Shown: positions 1 through 10,073, counted from the stretch's first letter. The stretch: 64,000 nucleotides of DNA from Halieaceae bacterium (GCA_002721785.1 PBLO01000020.1:1-64000); one strand, 5' to 3'. A program made the numbers and translations. The notes: generated by a model from the sequence alone, not told the origin.

Positions 1-224
1 ATCACGACACCCTGAACAGGATCGCCTATCTGCATGCCTGGCAGGTAATTATCTCCAGCGCCCTCAGCCATCCAGTGACGAAAACCAGCATCCAGGGACA
101 ACCACATGTTTTTCGTACGAAAGAAACCCTCCTCGCAAGGAAGGCTAGGGCGCTCTACAAGCTGAAAGTCCGATTCAGTGACCTTCCCAACCGGATGTTT
201 ACTCAGCACTATTGCTTGATTCAT
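1..224 (-). CDS. MDR-family NADP-dependent oxidoreductase, N-terminal part (runs off window start)
   Basis: Minus-strand translation from ATG at 224: MNQAIVLSKHPVGKVTESDFQLVERPSLPCEEGFFRTKNMWLSLDAGFRHWMAEGAGDNYLPGMQIGDPVQGVV; colinear with the N-terminus of the 767..1777 protein. Confidence 0.8.
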   Translation of the reverse strand, partial: MNQAIVLSKHPVGKVTESDFQLVERPSLPCEEGFFRTKNMWLSLDAGFRHWMAEGAGDNYLPGMQIGDPVQGVV

Positions 225-295
225 ATGCAGTTTTACCTCGTTTCAAAGTCGTTATTGTCAGCGGCATATTCTGTTGCGACGTGCCAATAATCCCG

Positions 296-610
296 TCAGT
301 TATTTACGGCAACCTCGATCATGCCGTCGACAACCCGCACCTCATATGTGGGTAGCGCCTCTCGGGTCAGTTGCCCCATGGACGTGCCGTCGCGCAGATC
401 AAAACGGACGCCGTGTAGCGGGCAAGATATGAAGCAGCCGCGAATACGACCGCCCTCGAGCTCCGCCTCCTGATGCGTGCAACGGTTTTCAACCGCATAT
501 AACGCGCCGCCGGCACGGCAGATCAATACCTTTTGGCCATTGAGCGTCACTGCGCGACTGTTATTGTCTGACAAGTCGGCATCGGCGAGAGCGGGCTGAA
601 AATCCGTCAC
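296..610 (-). CDS. Rieske [2Fe-2S] ferredoxin
   Basis: 104 aa with Rieske motif CTHQ...CPLHG. Confidence 0.9.
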   Translation of the reverse strand: MTDFQPALADADLSDNNSRAVTLNGQKVLICRAGGALYAVENRCTHQEAELEGGRIRGCFISCPLHGVRFDLRDGTSMGQLTREALPTYEVRVVDGMIEVAVNN

Positions 611-694
611 ACACGTCTCCTATTGGTGAATGGCACTATGGAGTGGACAACTGGGTCCGTAATCAAATGTTAGCACCCGCATCCACGAAAAAAA

Positions 695-706
695 CCATCT
701 TGCTTG
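695..706. promoter_or_regulatory. Candidate operator, copy A (CCATC-TT-GCTTG)
   Basis: Imperfect inverted repeat CMANC-N2-GCTTG in the 611-766 divergent intergenic region; overlaps a candidate -35 TTGCTT (704-709) with TAGGCT (727-732) at 17-bp spacing. Confidence 0.45.
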
Positions 707-766
707 CTTATTTTAGGAGCCCTCGCTAGGCTCCGGTCATCGTTTATCGAGTGTATAGAGGTCAGC

Positions 767-1777
767 ATGAGCCACGGAAACAAACAGCAATGGATTTTGG
801 CCAAGCGCCCTGAAGGCATGCCAGATAATTCCGAGGTGGTGTTCCAAGATGCGCCGATTCCCGAGACGGGTGCCGGCATGCTTTTGGTCAAAAATCACTA
901 CATCTCGCTGGACCCTGCCATCCGGGGCTGGATGTCTGACATTCCCAACTACCTACCACCCATTCCCCTCGGCGACCCGGTTCGCGCCACGGTGGTGGGT
1001 GAGGTATTGGAGAGCGGTGCCGATGGGATTAAAGCCGGCGACTTTGTGTTCGGCTTAGGCGGCTGGGAAACCCACAGCACCATTCCGGTGGAATTCTGCA
1101 CCAAGGTCCCCGACGACAATCCCTTCCCCTTGCACTATTACATCAACATCCTCGGTGCGGTGGGCCTGACGCCCTATTTCGCCATCGCCGATGTAGGCAA
1201 CGCACAATCCGGACAGACCATGCTCATGAGCGCCGCAGCGGGCGCCGTTGGATCAGTGGGGGGGCAAATCGCCAAACTCATGGGGCTGAGAGTCGTCGGC
1301 ATCGCGGGTACCGACGAGAAATGTAGCTGGGTAATCGACGAACTCGGATTCGATGACTGCATTAACTATCGCACCGCCAGCGATATGGAAGCCGCTATCC
1401 GCACCGCCTGCCCCGAGGGCGTGGACTTCTATTTTGACAACGTGGGTGGCGAGATCCTCGACGCCGCATTACTGAATATGAACAAGGATTCCACCCTGCT
1501 CTTCTGCGGCACTATCAGCACCTACAACGCCACGGAGCCGGTACCGGGACCCTATAACTACTGGCAAATTCTGGCACGCACTATTACGGTCAAAGGCTAT
1601 CTGGTCAGCGATCACTACCACCGTATTGCAGAGGGGCAGGCTGCCCTCAGCGAGTGGGTGAAGGATGACAAGCTCAAGTTCAGAGAGCACATCAACGAGG
1701 GGATAGAAAACTGCCTCGACACCTACAACCTGCTCTTCACGGGCGGTAATGAAGGCAAGCTAATGCTGAAGCTGTGA
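767..1777 (+). CDS. MDR-family NADP-dependent oxidoreductase (zinc-independent, YncB/PTGR-like)
   Basis: ORF 704..1777; ATG at 767 (MSHGNKQQWILAKRPEGMP) fits the family N-terminus; AAAGAVGSVGGQIAKLMG nucleotide-binding motif. Confidence 0.88.
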   Translation: MSHGNKQQWILAKRPEGMPDNSEVVFQDAPIPETGAGMLLVKNHYISLDPAIRGWMSDIPNYLPPIPLGDPVRATVVGEVLESGADGIKAGDFVFGLGGWETHSTIPVEFCTKVPDDNPFPLHYYINILGAVGLTPYFAIADVGNAQSGQTMLMSAAAGAVGSVGGQIAKLMGLRVVGIAGTDEKCSWVIDELGFDDCINYRTASDMEAAIRTACPEGVDFYFDNVGGEILDAALLNMNKDSTLLFCGTISTYNATEPVPGPYNYWQILARTITVKGYLVSDHYHRIAEGQAALSEWVKDDKLKFREHINEGIENCLDTYNLLFTGGNEGKLMLKL

Positions 1778-1808
1778 CCAAAGTGCGCTCTCGGACAGAG
1801 AGACCAGC

Positions 1809-1841
1809 AATAAAAAAGGGCCGCTGGGGCCCTTTTTTATT
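1809..1841. terminator. Bidirectional intrinsic terminator
   Basis: AATAAAAAAGGGCC-GCTGG-GGCCCTTTTTTATT between convergent genes. Confidence 0.85.
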
Positions 1842-1906
1842 GCACTGCGTTCTGTCTCGCTACCTGTCAGCCTCAACGGCGATCATTGCAACAGAGGCCG
1901 CCGTGA

Positions 1907-3088
1907 TCAGAGCTCCGGTTTTGGCGCGCTGGTGTCACCGTCGCTGTACCATTTCACCCAACGATGGAAGTACTGGTTCCCCCGCTCGTTGCGGCCAAAT
2001 AGGACGCTCTTCATCAGTCCCGTCTCGAGGCCTTGCTGAAGCTTCAAGCCCACGTTGTAGTCTTCCTCTTGAACGACATTACGCAACCAGTCTGCCATTT
2101 CAATTCTCGCGGCGACGTCTTCCTCGTTCTCGGGGGGAGTCGGATGCAAAAAGTGCAGGATGGTGGTGTTTTCCATGGGGCCAGGCCCGGGAATCATCTG
2201 GGCTACTTGTGTAATTTCCGGCGCGATAAAGATCGACACATTCGGGAAGAATAGGCGAATGAAGTCATAGCCTTTTGTCTCATGCTGCCAGAGTTCACCG
2301 CGATCCACGCCCTCTAAATCCAGGACGTTTTTCGCTGCAAAGCCAACCAACTGGTGAGGTCCGTGGGCGTCGTACTCCATCACATTGGTAAAAGTACGAG
2401 GCTCGATGGTTTCGGGGTGCGCCGCTTTGAAGTGGTAGCCCTCCAGATAACCGTCATAGGCCACTTTCCAATTGGGGCCATGGATGATCCGGTGACCCAC
2501 ATAGGTCCATTGGTCCATCCCTTTTTTTGCGACGTCGTCCATCATGGCGCCAAGATAAGCGCGAATGTCGACGTCACTGTCGGCGTCGAGGACAGCGAAG
2601 ATCAAGCCGCCTTCCTCATGACAGGGAAACTGCACCAAATCGCGAGCGCCTTCACAGACCTCTCCGAATTTGGGGGCATCGGCGATGGCGCGCAACGAAC
2701 CGTCCGCTTTAAAGGTCCACCCGTGATAGGGACAACTGAACATCTTTTGGTTTCCACATGGCTCAGACGTCAACGTCATGCCGCGGTGTGTACACACATT
2801 CATCAGCACCTTTGCTGAACCATCTTTCTGCCGGGTAATCAGCAGAGGGATACCCAAGATTTCAAGCGTGCGGAAATCGCCTGGATTGGGGATCTCCTGC
2901 GTGACACCCACAAGGATAGGCAGGCTCTTGAAGATGGTGTCCATCTCGCGCTGCCATTGATCTGCGTCGGTGTACTCGGTAGAGGCCACTTCCATAGTGC
3001 CCTCGGCCCAGTCTGTGGTGCCGTTTGCAACGTGGTCGATCAGGCGTCCTGCCATCCGGCTATATTGGATTTTGGTATCTACTGTCAT
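1907..3088 (-). CDS. Rieske non-heme iron aromatic-ring-hydroxylating-type oxygenase, alpha subunit
   Basis: 393 aa; Rieske CTHRG...CPYHGW; mononuclear iron motif GYHFKAAH (H-x4-H). Confidence 0.9.
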   Translation of the reverse strand: MTVDTKIQYSRMAGRLIDHVANGTTDWAEGTMEVASTEYTDADQWQREMDTIFKSLPILVGVTQEIPNPGDFRTLEILGIPLLITRQKDGSAKVLMNVCTHRGMTLTSEPCGNQKMFSCPYHGWTFKADGSLRAIADAPKFGEVCEGARDLVQFPCHEEGGLIFAVLDADSDVDIRAYLGAMMDDVAKKGMDQWTYVGHRIIHGPNWKVAYDGYLEGYHFKAAHPETIEPRTFTNVMEYDAHGPHQLVGFAAKNVLDLEGVDRGELWQHETKGYDFIRLFFPNVSIFIAPEITQVAQMIPGPGPMENTTILHFLHPTPPENEEDVAARIEMADWLRNVVQEEDYNVGLKLQQGLETGLMKSVLFGRNERGNQYFHRWVKWYSDGDTSAPKPEL

Positions 3089-3119
3089 CGTTTCTCTCTC
3101 TTCTATCCGCTGCCTGTCG

Positions 3120-3437
3120 CTATTCGGGCATCACCAGGTCACCTACTGACGCCACCTCATAGCGACGCACCTCCATATCCAGTATCTCAAGTGTGGCACA
3201 GGCTTCGAGGAATGCCGCCACGTGAGCCGTCTTCAGGTGCGCATCCAGATGCGCCTGAGAAGCCCACTGCTCGGATATCCAGACCACACACGGGTCGGTC
3301 ACATCGGTCGCAATACCATACCACTCACAGCCCTCTTCTTGCCGCGTCGCCGCCACCACTGCTTGAGCCGCCGCCGCATACGGCGCTGCACTGTCGGCAC
3401 TCAGTTGGATTCTTACGATGATGCTTACGGTGCTCAT
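3120..3437 (-). CDS. Antibiotic biosynthesis monooxygenase (ABM)/quinol monooxygenase-like protein
   Basis: 105 aa; EEGCEWYG...WISEQWASQAHLDAHLKTAH pattern typical of ABM domains. Confidence 0.75.
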   Translation of the reverse strand: MSTVSIIVRIQLSADSAAPYAAAAQAVVAATRQEEGCEWYGIATDVTDPCVVWISEQWASQAHLDAHLKTAHVAAFLEACATLEILDMEVRRYEVASVGDLVMPE

Positions 3438-3633
3438 GTTGGGATCCCCTCAAGTTGGTTGAATCAATCGCGGAGCCTGCCTCGGTCCACTTTAGAGGAC
3501 CACTTTAACGAACACTCACGGACCCCTTTCGATCGCAGAAACAGCCCTGGCCGAAGCCTTTGCCTGCGCAGGAGGCGCCGTAAATGATCGGGCGCAAACA
3601 CAGCGCCAACCTAGGTTTCAGGCAAGAAAAAGT

Positions 3634-3645
3634 CAAGCGTGCTTG
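3634..3645. promoter_or_regulatory. Candidate operator, copy B (CAAGC-GT-GCTTG) in divergent promoter
   Basis: Perfect 5-bp half-sites; overlaps plus -35 TTGCTT (3643-3648)/-10 TAATCT (3666-3671) and minus -35 TTGACT (3631-3636)/-10 TAGGTT (3608-3613), both with 17-bp spacing. Confidence 0.55.
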
Positions 3646-3826
3646 CTTTTTTATCCGGCGCTACCTAATCTTGGGGCCGATCAAAGTGGAATCGCACAGC
3701 GCTCGCGACAGCGGCCATGCACGTCAAATACCCGGTCCCTGATACGGGAAACACAATAAAGTCCTGACAGGCACATTAGCCTCAAACAGGGCAAAGAGCT
3801 TATCTGCAAGGCTCAGGAGACCCACC

Positions 3827-4609
3827 GTGACAAATCGACTGCAAGACAAAGTGGCCCTGATTACCGGCGGCACAAATGGCATCGGCAAAGCCACCGTTTA
3901 TGGCATGACTCAACAGGGTGCCAAGGTGGTCTTTACAGGCAATAACGCAGAAGCAGGTGCCGAGATCGCTGCGGAAACCGGTGCCGTGTTTGTTCAGCAT
4001 GCCGTGCAAGACGTTGCTGGCTGGGACGCGGTCAAGGCAACGGTGCGTGAGCAGTTCGGGCGTCTAGACATTACGTTCTCCAATGCGGGCACTAACGCCG
4101 GGGATAGCGATATCGAAACCGTTGAGGTCGACGCCTGGAAAAACCTCTTGGATATCAACCTCACGGGAATGATGCTGGCCATCAAGGCGAGCATCGAGCT
4201 GATGAAAGGCAATCCTGATCAAAGCGGTGGCTCGATTATTCTAAACAGCTCCATCAACGGGATACTGGCACTGGCCGGCGATGTCACCTACTCCACCACC
4301 AAGGGAGCGCTGAGGCTGTTAGCCAAGTCGACAGCCGTCCACTTGGCCAAGACGGGCACCGGGATCCGCTGCAACTCCATCCATCCGGGCGTCATCGAGA
4401 CACCGTTGATTCAAGGCGCCATCGACGGTGCACCAGATCCGGTAGCAGCTCGTGGCATGCTCGAGGGGATCGCGCCGATGGGTCGGCTCGGCAGCATGGA
4501 GGAGATTGTGTCGCTGGTGATGTATCTCGCCTCTGATGACGCGCGTTTCGTCACCGGATCGGAGATCGTGATCGACGGCGGCTCGACCGCCGGCCTCCCC
4601 GGGGTATAG
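3827..4609 (+). CDS. SDR-family oxidoreductase
   Basis: GGTNGIG cofactor motif, YSTTKGA (YxxxK), C-terminal GSEIVIDGG. Confidence 0.9.
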   Translation: MTNRLQDKVALITGGTNGIGKATVYGMTQQGAKVVFTGNNAEAGAEIAAETGAVFVQHAVQDVAGWDAVKATVREQFGRLDITFSNAGTNAGDSDIETVEVDAWKNLLDINLTGMMLAIKASIELMKGNPDQSGGSIILNSSINGILALAGDVTYSTTKGALRLLAKSTAVHLAKTGTGIRCNSIHPGVIETPLIQGAIDGAPDPVAARGMLEGIAPMGRLGSMEEIVSLVMYLASDDARFVTGSEIVIDGGSTAGLPGV

Positions 4610-4624
4610 CGCACTGAGGCGAGT

Positions 4625-5032
4625 TCACTCGCCGTGCAGAACGGTAAACACCCTGCGGCTGAACTTCCACTCGCCTGATACTTTGACGCACTCGTCATCG
4701 TATTGACCGCGCGGTCGTAGCTCGGTCCCATCCTGCATGACTGCCACTTCGTCAGTATAACTTCGCATTGTAGCGGTATCACCTTCAACGCGGATATATC
4801 CGGGCATCGCCATCATGTTCACAAACGGGAACATCTTCATGGCCTCCAGCCAGGATGCAACGATGGTCTCGCGACCTTTTAACCCGGCCATATCCAAATG
4901 GGGCAATTCCCAGATCGCATCTTCTGCCCAGGTAGAACCCCAGATATCGGCATCCCGTTGGTTGACCCCGTCGCAGTAGCGATCGAGTAAGGCGCGAATG
5001 GCTTGTTGGTCTTCAAACTGTTGGTCACTCAT
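4625..5032 (-). CDS. NTF2/SnoaL-like domain protein
   Basis: 135 aa; AIRALLDRYCDGVNQRD...WAEDAIWELP typical of SnoaL_4. Confidence 0.8.
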   Translation of the reverse strand: MSDQQFEDQQAIRALLDRYCDGVNQRDADIWGSTWAEDAIWELPHLDMAGLKGRETIVASWLEAMKMFPFVNMMAMPGYIRVEGDTATMRSYTDEVAVMQDGTELRPRGQYDDECVKVSGEWKFSRRVFTVLHGE

Positions 5033-5123
5033 TGTGCTTCGTCCTCATTGTTATGCTGCCGTGAAGCGACGGGGCCTCTGACAGATGGGCTGCCGACCCC
5101 GGCTCGCTGCACCGAACCCTTGG

Positions 5124-5888
5124 CTACTGGTTGATCAAACCACCGTCGATGACCATCTGAGCACCGGTCATATACGTTGATAGGTCAGATACTAAAAACA
5201 GCGCCGCGTCGGCGATCGTGTGCGGAGGCCCCATGTAACCCATGGGAACCGCGGCATTTAACTTTACGTATTCCTCGGGGTTGTCGACCGATGACTGGCG
5301 CTGCATGTTGGTGTCGATCAATCCCGGGTGAATGGTGTTGCAGCGAATGCCATCTGCCGCGGTCTCTGCGGCAATGGTTTTGGTAAACCCGATCACACCG
5401 CCCTTGGCTGCGGCGTAGGCACTGCAAGCCGGCACACCGACTAAGGCGGCAACCGACGACATATTAATGATGGAGCCTTTCACACCCGTATCGCGCATGA
5501 TAGCCACTGCCTTCTGCGTGCCCAGAAACACACTGGTCATGTTGACCAGCATCTGACGGTTGTAGTCCGCGAGGCTGAGCTCGGGCAGCGTCTTCAGTAC
5601 GGCGATGCCGGCGTTATTGATCAAGGCGTCTAGGCGACCGTGCTGGGCACGAATCTGCTCCAGCGTAGCGTCCCACGCTGTCTCGTCGGTGACGTCCTGC
5701 TCCCAGGCTTCTGCCTTCCCGCCCGCAGCAACGATTTCCGCCGCCGTTGTCGCGGCGCCTTCGCCATCAACATCCGTCACGATCACACTTGCACCTTCGC
5801 TGGCCAGCTTATGCGCAATCGCATGTCCCAAACCCGGATTCGATGCTCCGCCCGTTACCAGACAGACCTTACCGTCAACTAACCCCAT
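5124..5888 (-). CDS. SDR-family oxidoreductase
   Basis: ORF 5124..5945; start at MGLVDGKVCLVTGGASNPGLG more likely; YAAAKGG active site; C-terminal GAQMVIDGG. Confidence 0.88.
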   Translation of the reverse strand: MGLVDGKVCLVTGGASNPGLGHAIAHKLASEGASVIVTDVDGEGAATTAAEIVAAGGKAEAWEQDVTDETAWDATLEQIRAQHGRLDALINNAGIAVLKTLPELSLADYNRQMLVNMTSVFLGTQKAVAIMRDTGVKGSIINMSSVAALVGVPACSAYAAAKGGVIGFTKTIAAETAADGIRCNTIHPGLIDTNMQRQSSVDNPEEYVKLNAAVPMGYMGPPHTIADAALFLVSDLSTYMTGAQMVIDGGLINQ

Positions 5889-5972
5889 GCTTTTTAGCCT
5901 CTTATGTCTTTGTTTCTTGTTCCAGTCCCAGTTTCGATCAAACACCGATGTGAAATTCGTCCAGGATCAGAT

Positions 5973-6689
5973 CTATTCCACCCCGGTGTCTGCCAAATAA
6001 ATGCGCTCGAGGTGATCCGTGACGGTGTCAATCACGCGTTTTGCACGCTGCTCACGATTTGAAGAGCGATGTGCTACTCCCATGCCCTGCATCACGAATT
6101 GCACCAGATCATGTGCGGCCTGCAGCGATTTCACCTGCTTCCAGTGAGGGAATACAGAACGGACCGTTCTTAAGAACTCGCGCTCAAAATCGCGCTCGAC
6201 CTCTCCGACTGCCTCAGCCAGCGTCTCATCGGTGCGCGCGGCACCCAAGAGCTCCTGATACGCCACAAACGACGGCAGATTCACGTATTTCCATGCATTT
6301 TCTACCGATATGCGAATGGCATCCCGGGTCAGCTTCTCATCTGGTGAATCGATATCTGTCATGAGCGCCCGGTACTCATTTAGCCTCCTGACGTGGAGGT
6401 ACCCCACGACCGCATTCATCACCGCAGAACGCGAGGGGAAATGGTGCATCATGGCTCCCCGGGAGACGGTTGCCTCATCGGCGATCATTGCCGTTGTGGT
6501 GTTGGCATACCCGTGCTCAACAAAGCAGCGAACCGCAGCCTCAAGAATGCCCTGTCGCGTGAGTGCACTCTTTTCAGCCTGCCAGCCTTCTCCCGTGCGC
6601 CCGGAACGCCCCACGCTCGAAGGTTTTGATCCGGCCCGATGCGTTCTCGCCTGAGCGCCCGACTTTTTACTTTTGTCGGTTGGTGTCAT
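5973..6689 (-). CDS. TetR/AcrR-family transcriptional regulator
   Basis: Helix-turn-helix ILEAAVRCFVEHGYANTTTAMIADEATVSRGAMMHHFPSRSAVMNAV. Confidence 0.9.
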   Translation of the reverse strand: MTPTDKSKKSGAQARTHRAGSKPSSVGRSGRTGEGWQAEKSALTRQGILEAAVRCFVEHGYANTTTAMIADEATVSRGAMMHHFPSRSAVMNAVVGYLHVRRLNEYRALMTDIDSPDEKLTRDAIRISVENAWKYVNLPSFVAYQELLGAARTDETLAEAVGEVERDFEREFLRTVRSVFPHWKQVKSLQAAHDLVQFVMQGMGVAHRSSNREQRAKRVIDTVTDHLERIYLADTGVE

Positions 6690-6882
6690 GAGCTCCCCTT
6701 GTTACCCGGCGGCTGATTCATGTTTTAGATCAGCTTCTACCCGTCGCTTCGCATTGGTTGTCGTGACGCCCGCGCTACTGTCCATTTCGTTGGCTCAAGC
6801 GCCGGTCATCCAGGGCGAAAGCGCAGTATCGTTGCCACGAAAAGGGTGGCGCAAACACCGCCGAGCTGCGTCATCAGGCAAA

Positions 6883-6894
6883 CAATCCAGCTTG
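6883..6894. promoter_or_regulatory. Candidate operator, copy C (CAATC-CA-GCTTG)
   Basis: In the divergent region between TetR and DUF35 genes; overlaps candidate -35 TTGCTT (6892-6897) with TAGACT (6916-6921) at 18-bp spacing. Confidence 0.45.
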
Positions 6895-6999
6895 CTTTTT
6901 TTGCGACCACTATCCTAGACTGATTTCAATAAAGCGACTACCCCGCGCCCGTCTCAGCACAGGCCCAAGGGCGGCAAATGATTAACGTTGCAGGAATAC

Positions 7000-7437
7000 A
7001 TGATGCCCGACGCAAAGCCACTTCATGAGGGCCTCTTCAGTTGGCCGGCACTCTCACCTAGCCTGATCGGCAGCCGCTGTCTCGACTGCGGGGAACACAC
7101 GTTTCCCAGCCAGGACGCCTGCCGAGCCTGTTCCGGACAGAACATGGCCAGCGCCGATCTTGGCAATCAAGGCACGCTGTGGACCTGGACGGTGCAGTCT
7201 TTCATGCCAAAAACCCCCTACCATACTGATGAGACCCCGGAGACTTTCAGGCCTTATGGGGTGGGTTACGTGGAATTGGCGTGCGGGCTGAAGGTCGAGA
7301 GCCGGCTAAAGGAAAATACGCCTGAAGAGCTGAAGATAGGCATGCCCATGAAGCTAGAAATCATCAGTGTCCGCAAAGATGATGACGGCAATGACCTGCT
7401 CACCTTTCAATTCTGCGCCGCAGAGGAGACAAACTGA
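7000..7437 (+). CDS. DUF35/OB-fold zinc-ribbon protein (acyl-CoA associated)
   Basis: Zinc-ribbon CLDCG...CRAC followed by OB-fold; ORF opens with TTG at 6988, ATG at 7000 likelier. Confidence 0.85.
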   Translation: MMPDAKPLHEGLFSWPALSPSLIGSRCLDCGEHTFPSQDACRACSGQNMASADLGNQGTLWTWTVQSFMPKTPYHTDETPETFRPYGVGYVELACGLKVESRLKENTPEELKIGMPMKLEIISVRKDDDGNDLLTFQFCAAEETN

Positions 7438-8579
7438 TGGATGTCGCGATTGTCGGTTTAGGAATGCACCCGTTTGGCCGCACACCCAGCATGTCGGGTC
7501 TTGAACAAGGGGCAGCCGCGGCACGCGCCGCACTGGCTGATGCAGGCACTGACTTCAAACGGATGGAGTTCGCTTTCGGTGGGAGCCAGGATAGCGGCAA
7601 TGCCGACTCACTGGTCAATCTGTTAGGCCTGACGGGACTTCAGTTCACCAACGTCGCGAATGGCTGCGCCACAGGAGGAAGCTCACTCAATGCGGCTTAC
7701 TCTGCCATCAAGAGTGGCCAGTATGACGTCGGGCTTGTCGTCGGATTTGATAAACACGACCGGGGCGCATTCAATCCCAAGCCCGCTGATTGGGGATTGG
7801 ACGACTGGTACGGCGAGACCGGGCTCATGCTGACCACCCAATACTTCGGCATGAAAATTCAACGGTATATGCACGATCACGGCATTTCGAGAGAAACACT
7901 GATCCGGGTCGCCGAGAAGGCATTTCGTAATGGGTCACTCACGCCCACTGCCTGGCGCCAGACAGCCCTATCCTGGGAAGAGATCAAAAACGCGCCGATG
8001 GTCAGCGAACCACTGAACAAATACATGTTTTGTTCCCCGGCCGAGGGCGGATGCGCACTGATCGTCTGCCGAGCCGATATTGCCCATGAATTTCACCCCA
8101 AGCCCATCTACCTCAAGACGGCGGTGGTGCGCTCACGAAACTATGGCAGCTTCGAGGTCTTTAGCCCCTCGCAGCCTACCGAAGTCGCCGACTCACCTAC
8201 CGTGACTGCTTCGCAAGCCGCCTTTGAGCTAGCGGGTGTCGGGCCCGGCGATATCGACGTCGCTCAGCTGCAGGACACCGAAGTCGGTGCAGAAATCATG
8301 CACATGGCCGAAAACGGTTTTTGTGCGCACGGTGATCAGGAACAGTGGCTCGCCGACGGCGTCACCGAGATCGGTGGCAAATTGCCGGTCAATACCGACG
8401 GCGGCTGCCTGGCCAATGGTGAACCAGTGGGTGCATCCGGGCTCCGGCAGGTACATGAAATCTGCGTGCAACTTCGCGGCGAGGGTGGTGCCAGACAGGT
8501 CCCCAATGAGCCTAAGGTGGGGTACACCCACGTATACGGCGCGCCGGGGATCAGCGGCGTGAATATTTTGGCGCGGTGA
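7437..8579 (+). CDS. SCP2/lipid-transfer-type thiolase-fold protein
   Basis: 380 aa; NGCATGGSSLNAAYSAIKSG and TDGGCLANGEPVGASGLRQVHE motifs; adjacent to DUF35 gene. Confidence 0.88.
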   Translation: MDVAIVGLGMHPFGRTPSMSGLEQGAAAARAALADAGTDFKRMEFAFGGSQDSGNADSLVNLLGLTGLQFTNVANGCATGGSSLNAAYSAIKSGQYDVGLVVGFDKHDRGAFNPKPADWGLDDWYGETGLMLTTQYFGMKIQRYMHDHGISRETLIRVAEKAFRNGSLTPTAWRQTALSWEEIKNAPMVSEPLNKYMFCSPAEGGCALIVCRADIAHEFHPKPIYLKTAVVRSRNYGSFEVFSPSQPTEVADSPTVTASQAAFELAGVGPGDIDVAQLQDTEVGAEIMHMAENGFCAHGDQEQWLADGVTEIGGKLPVNTDGGCLANGEPVGASGLRQVHEICVQLRGEGGARQVPNEPKVGYTHVYGAPGISGVNILAR

Positions 8580-8624
8580 AAACGCTCGCCGCTTAATCAG
8601 ACGACATCATTAAAGGGTATCAAG

Positions 8625-10004
8625 ATGGCCAATACAGACGAGAAGCAGCAAGGGGATGGCGGCCGATTTGTCGGCACAACTTGGCAGGACCTCCTTGATC
8701 TGGAAACAGTTGATGTTCCTGAGTACCTGCGCATTCAGAACAATCCCGATATGGGAGATGAAGACCTCTCGGTAGACCGCTACATCAGCCAAGAATTTTT
8801 CAACAAAGAAAAAGAAGAGATGTGGCCGCGCGTATGGCAAATGGCCTGCCGCGAGGAGGAAATCCCTGAGCCGGGTGATCACCACGTCTACTGGATCATC
8901 GACCGCAGCGTGATCGTTACGCGCACTCCATCAGGTGAGATCAAAGGATTCATTAACTCTTGCCGTCATCGCGGTCGTTGCTTGCGCGACGAGTCGGGAT
9001 CAGTCGATAAGTTCCGCTGCCCCTTCCATGGCGCAACCTGGGACCTGGACGGCCAGTTCAAAGGCATTCCCAACGACTGGGATTTCGAGCACATTGCTGA
9101 CCGCGATATGAGCCTACCGCAGGTCAAGGTGGCAACCTGGGGCGGCTTTGTGTTTATCAACTTTGATGAGAATGCCCAACCGCTGGACGACTACATGGAA
9201 GTCCTGCCCGACCACTTCAAGCGCTTCCCGCTGGAGGAATATTTCACGGGCGTGCACGTGCAGCGGGTCATGAACTGCAACTGGAAAGTGGGTGCCGAGG
9301 CCTTCATGGAGTCCTGGCACACCGTCGAGACCCACAAGCAAATCCTCACCTTCACCGGCGATGCCAACTCACAGTATGACTGCTGGGGAGACAACGTCAG
9401 TCGGTCAGTGACCCCCATGGGAGTGGCCAGCCCACACCTAAGCGACGTGAGTGAAGAAACCATTACACGCGACATTCTGAAGCTCTCTGGCCGGATGGCG
9501 ACGGACAGTGACGAGGGCGTCGAGATCGCAGACGGCCAAAGTGCGCGTGAGTACGTGGCGCAAATGAACCGGGAGATGTTTGAGGAGGCCGCGGGAGAAA
9601 GCTTTGACGATCCAACGATGGCCGAACTACAAGACGCCATCCTCTACAGCCTGTTCCCAAATTTTCAGGTATGGATCGGCTATGGCGGCAATATCGTTTA
9701 CCGCTTCCTGCCCAATGGGAATGACCCCGACAGCTGCATCTTTGACGTGCGCATACTGTTGCGCTATCCCAAAGGTAGCGAGCGACCCGCCGCGGTCCCC
9801 TGCACCGTGATTCCAGCAGACCAGCCTTTTGCGTCCCACGAGGCATTGGGCTCACTGGGCGGCGTCTTCGATCAGGACGATGCCAACCTGCCAGCGGTGC
9901 AAAAGGGCATGAAGAACTCAGCGACCGGCAAGGTCATTCTCGCCAGCTATCAGGAAAGCCGGATCCGGCATTTGCATCAAACGATCGACAAGTACATCAG
10001 TTAG
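8625..10004 (+). CDS. Rieske non-heme iron oxygenase, alpha subunit
   Basis: 459 aa; CRHRG...CPFHG; AFMESWHTVETH (H-x4-H). Confidence 0.9.
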   Translation: MANTDEKQQGDGGRFVGTTWQDLLDLETVDVPEYLRIQNNPDMGDEDLSVDRYISQEFFNKEKEEMWPRVWQMACREEEIPEPGDHHVYWIIDRSVIVTRTPSGEIKGFINSCRHRGRCLRDESGSVDKFRCPFHGATWDLDGQFKGIPNDWDFEHIADRDMSLPQVKVATWGGFVFINFDENAQPLDDYMEVLPDHFKRFPLEEYFTGVHVQRVMNCNWKVGAEAFMESWHTVETHKQILTFTGDANSQYDCWGDNVSRSVTPMGVASPHLSDVSEETITRDILKLSGRMATDSDEGVEIADGQSAREYVAQMNREMFEEAAGESFDDPTMAELQDAILYSLFPNFQVWIGYGGNIVYRFLPNGNDPDSCIFDVRILLRYPKGSERPAAVPCTVIPADQPFASHEALGSLGGVFDQDDANLPAVQKGMKNSATGKVILASYQESRIRHLHQTIDKYIS

Positions 10005-10040
10005 ATCAGCGAGAGCAGGATAGAGATCAAAATTTGGCCT

Positions 10041-10073
10041 AAAAAAAGCCCCGCATTGCGGGGCTTTTTTATT
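10041..10073. terminator. Bidirectional intrinsic terminator
   Basis: AAAAAAAGCCCCGCATTGCGGGGCTTTTTTATT. Confidence 0.9.
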
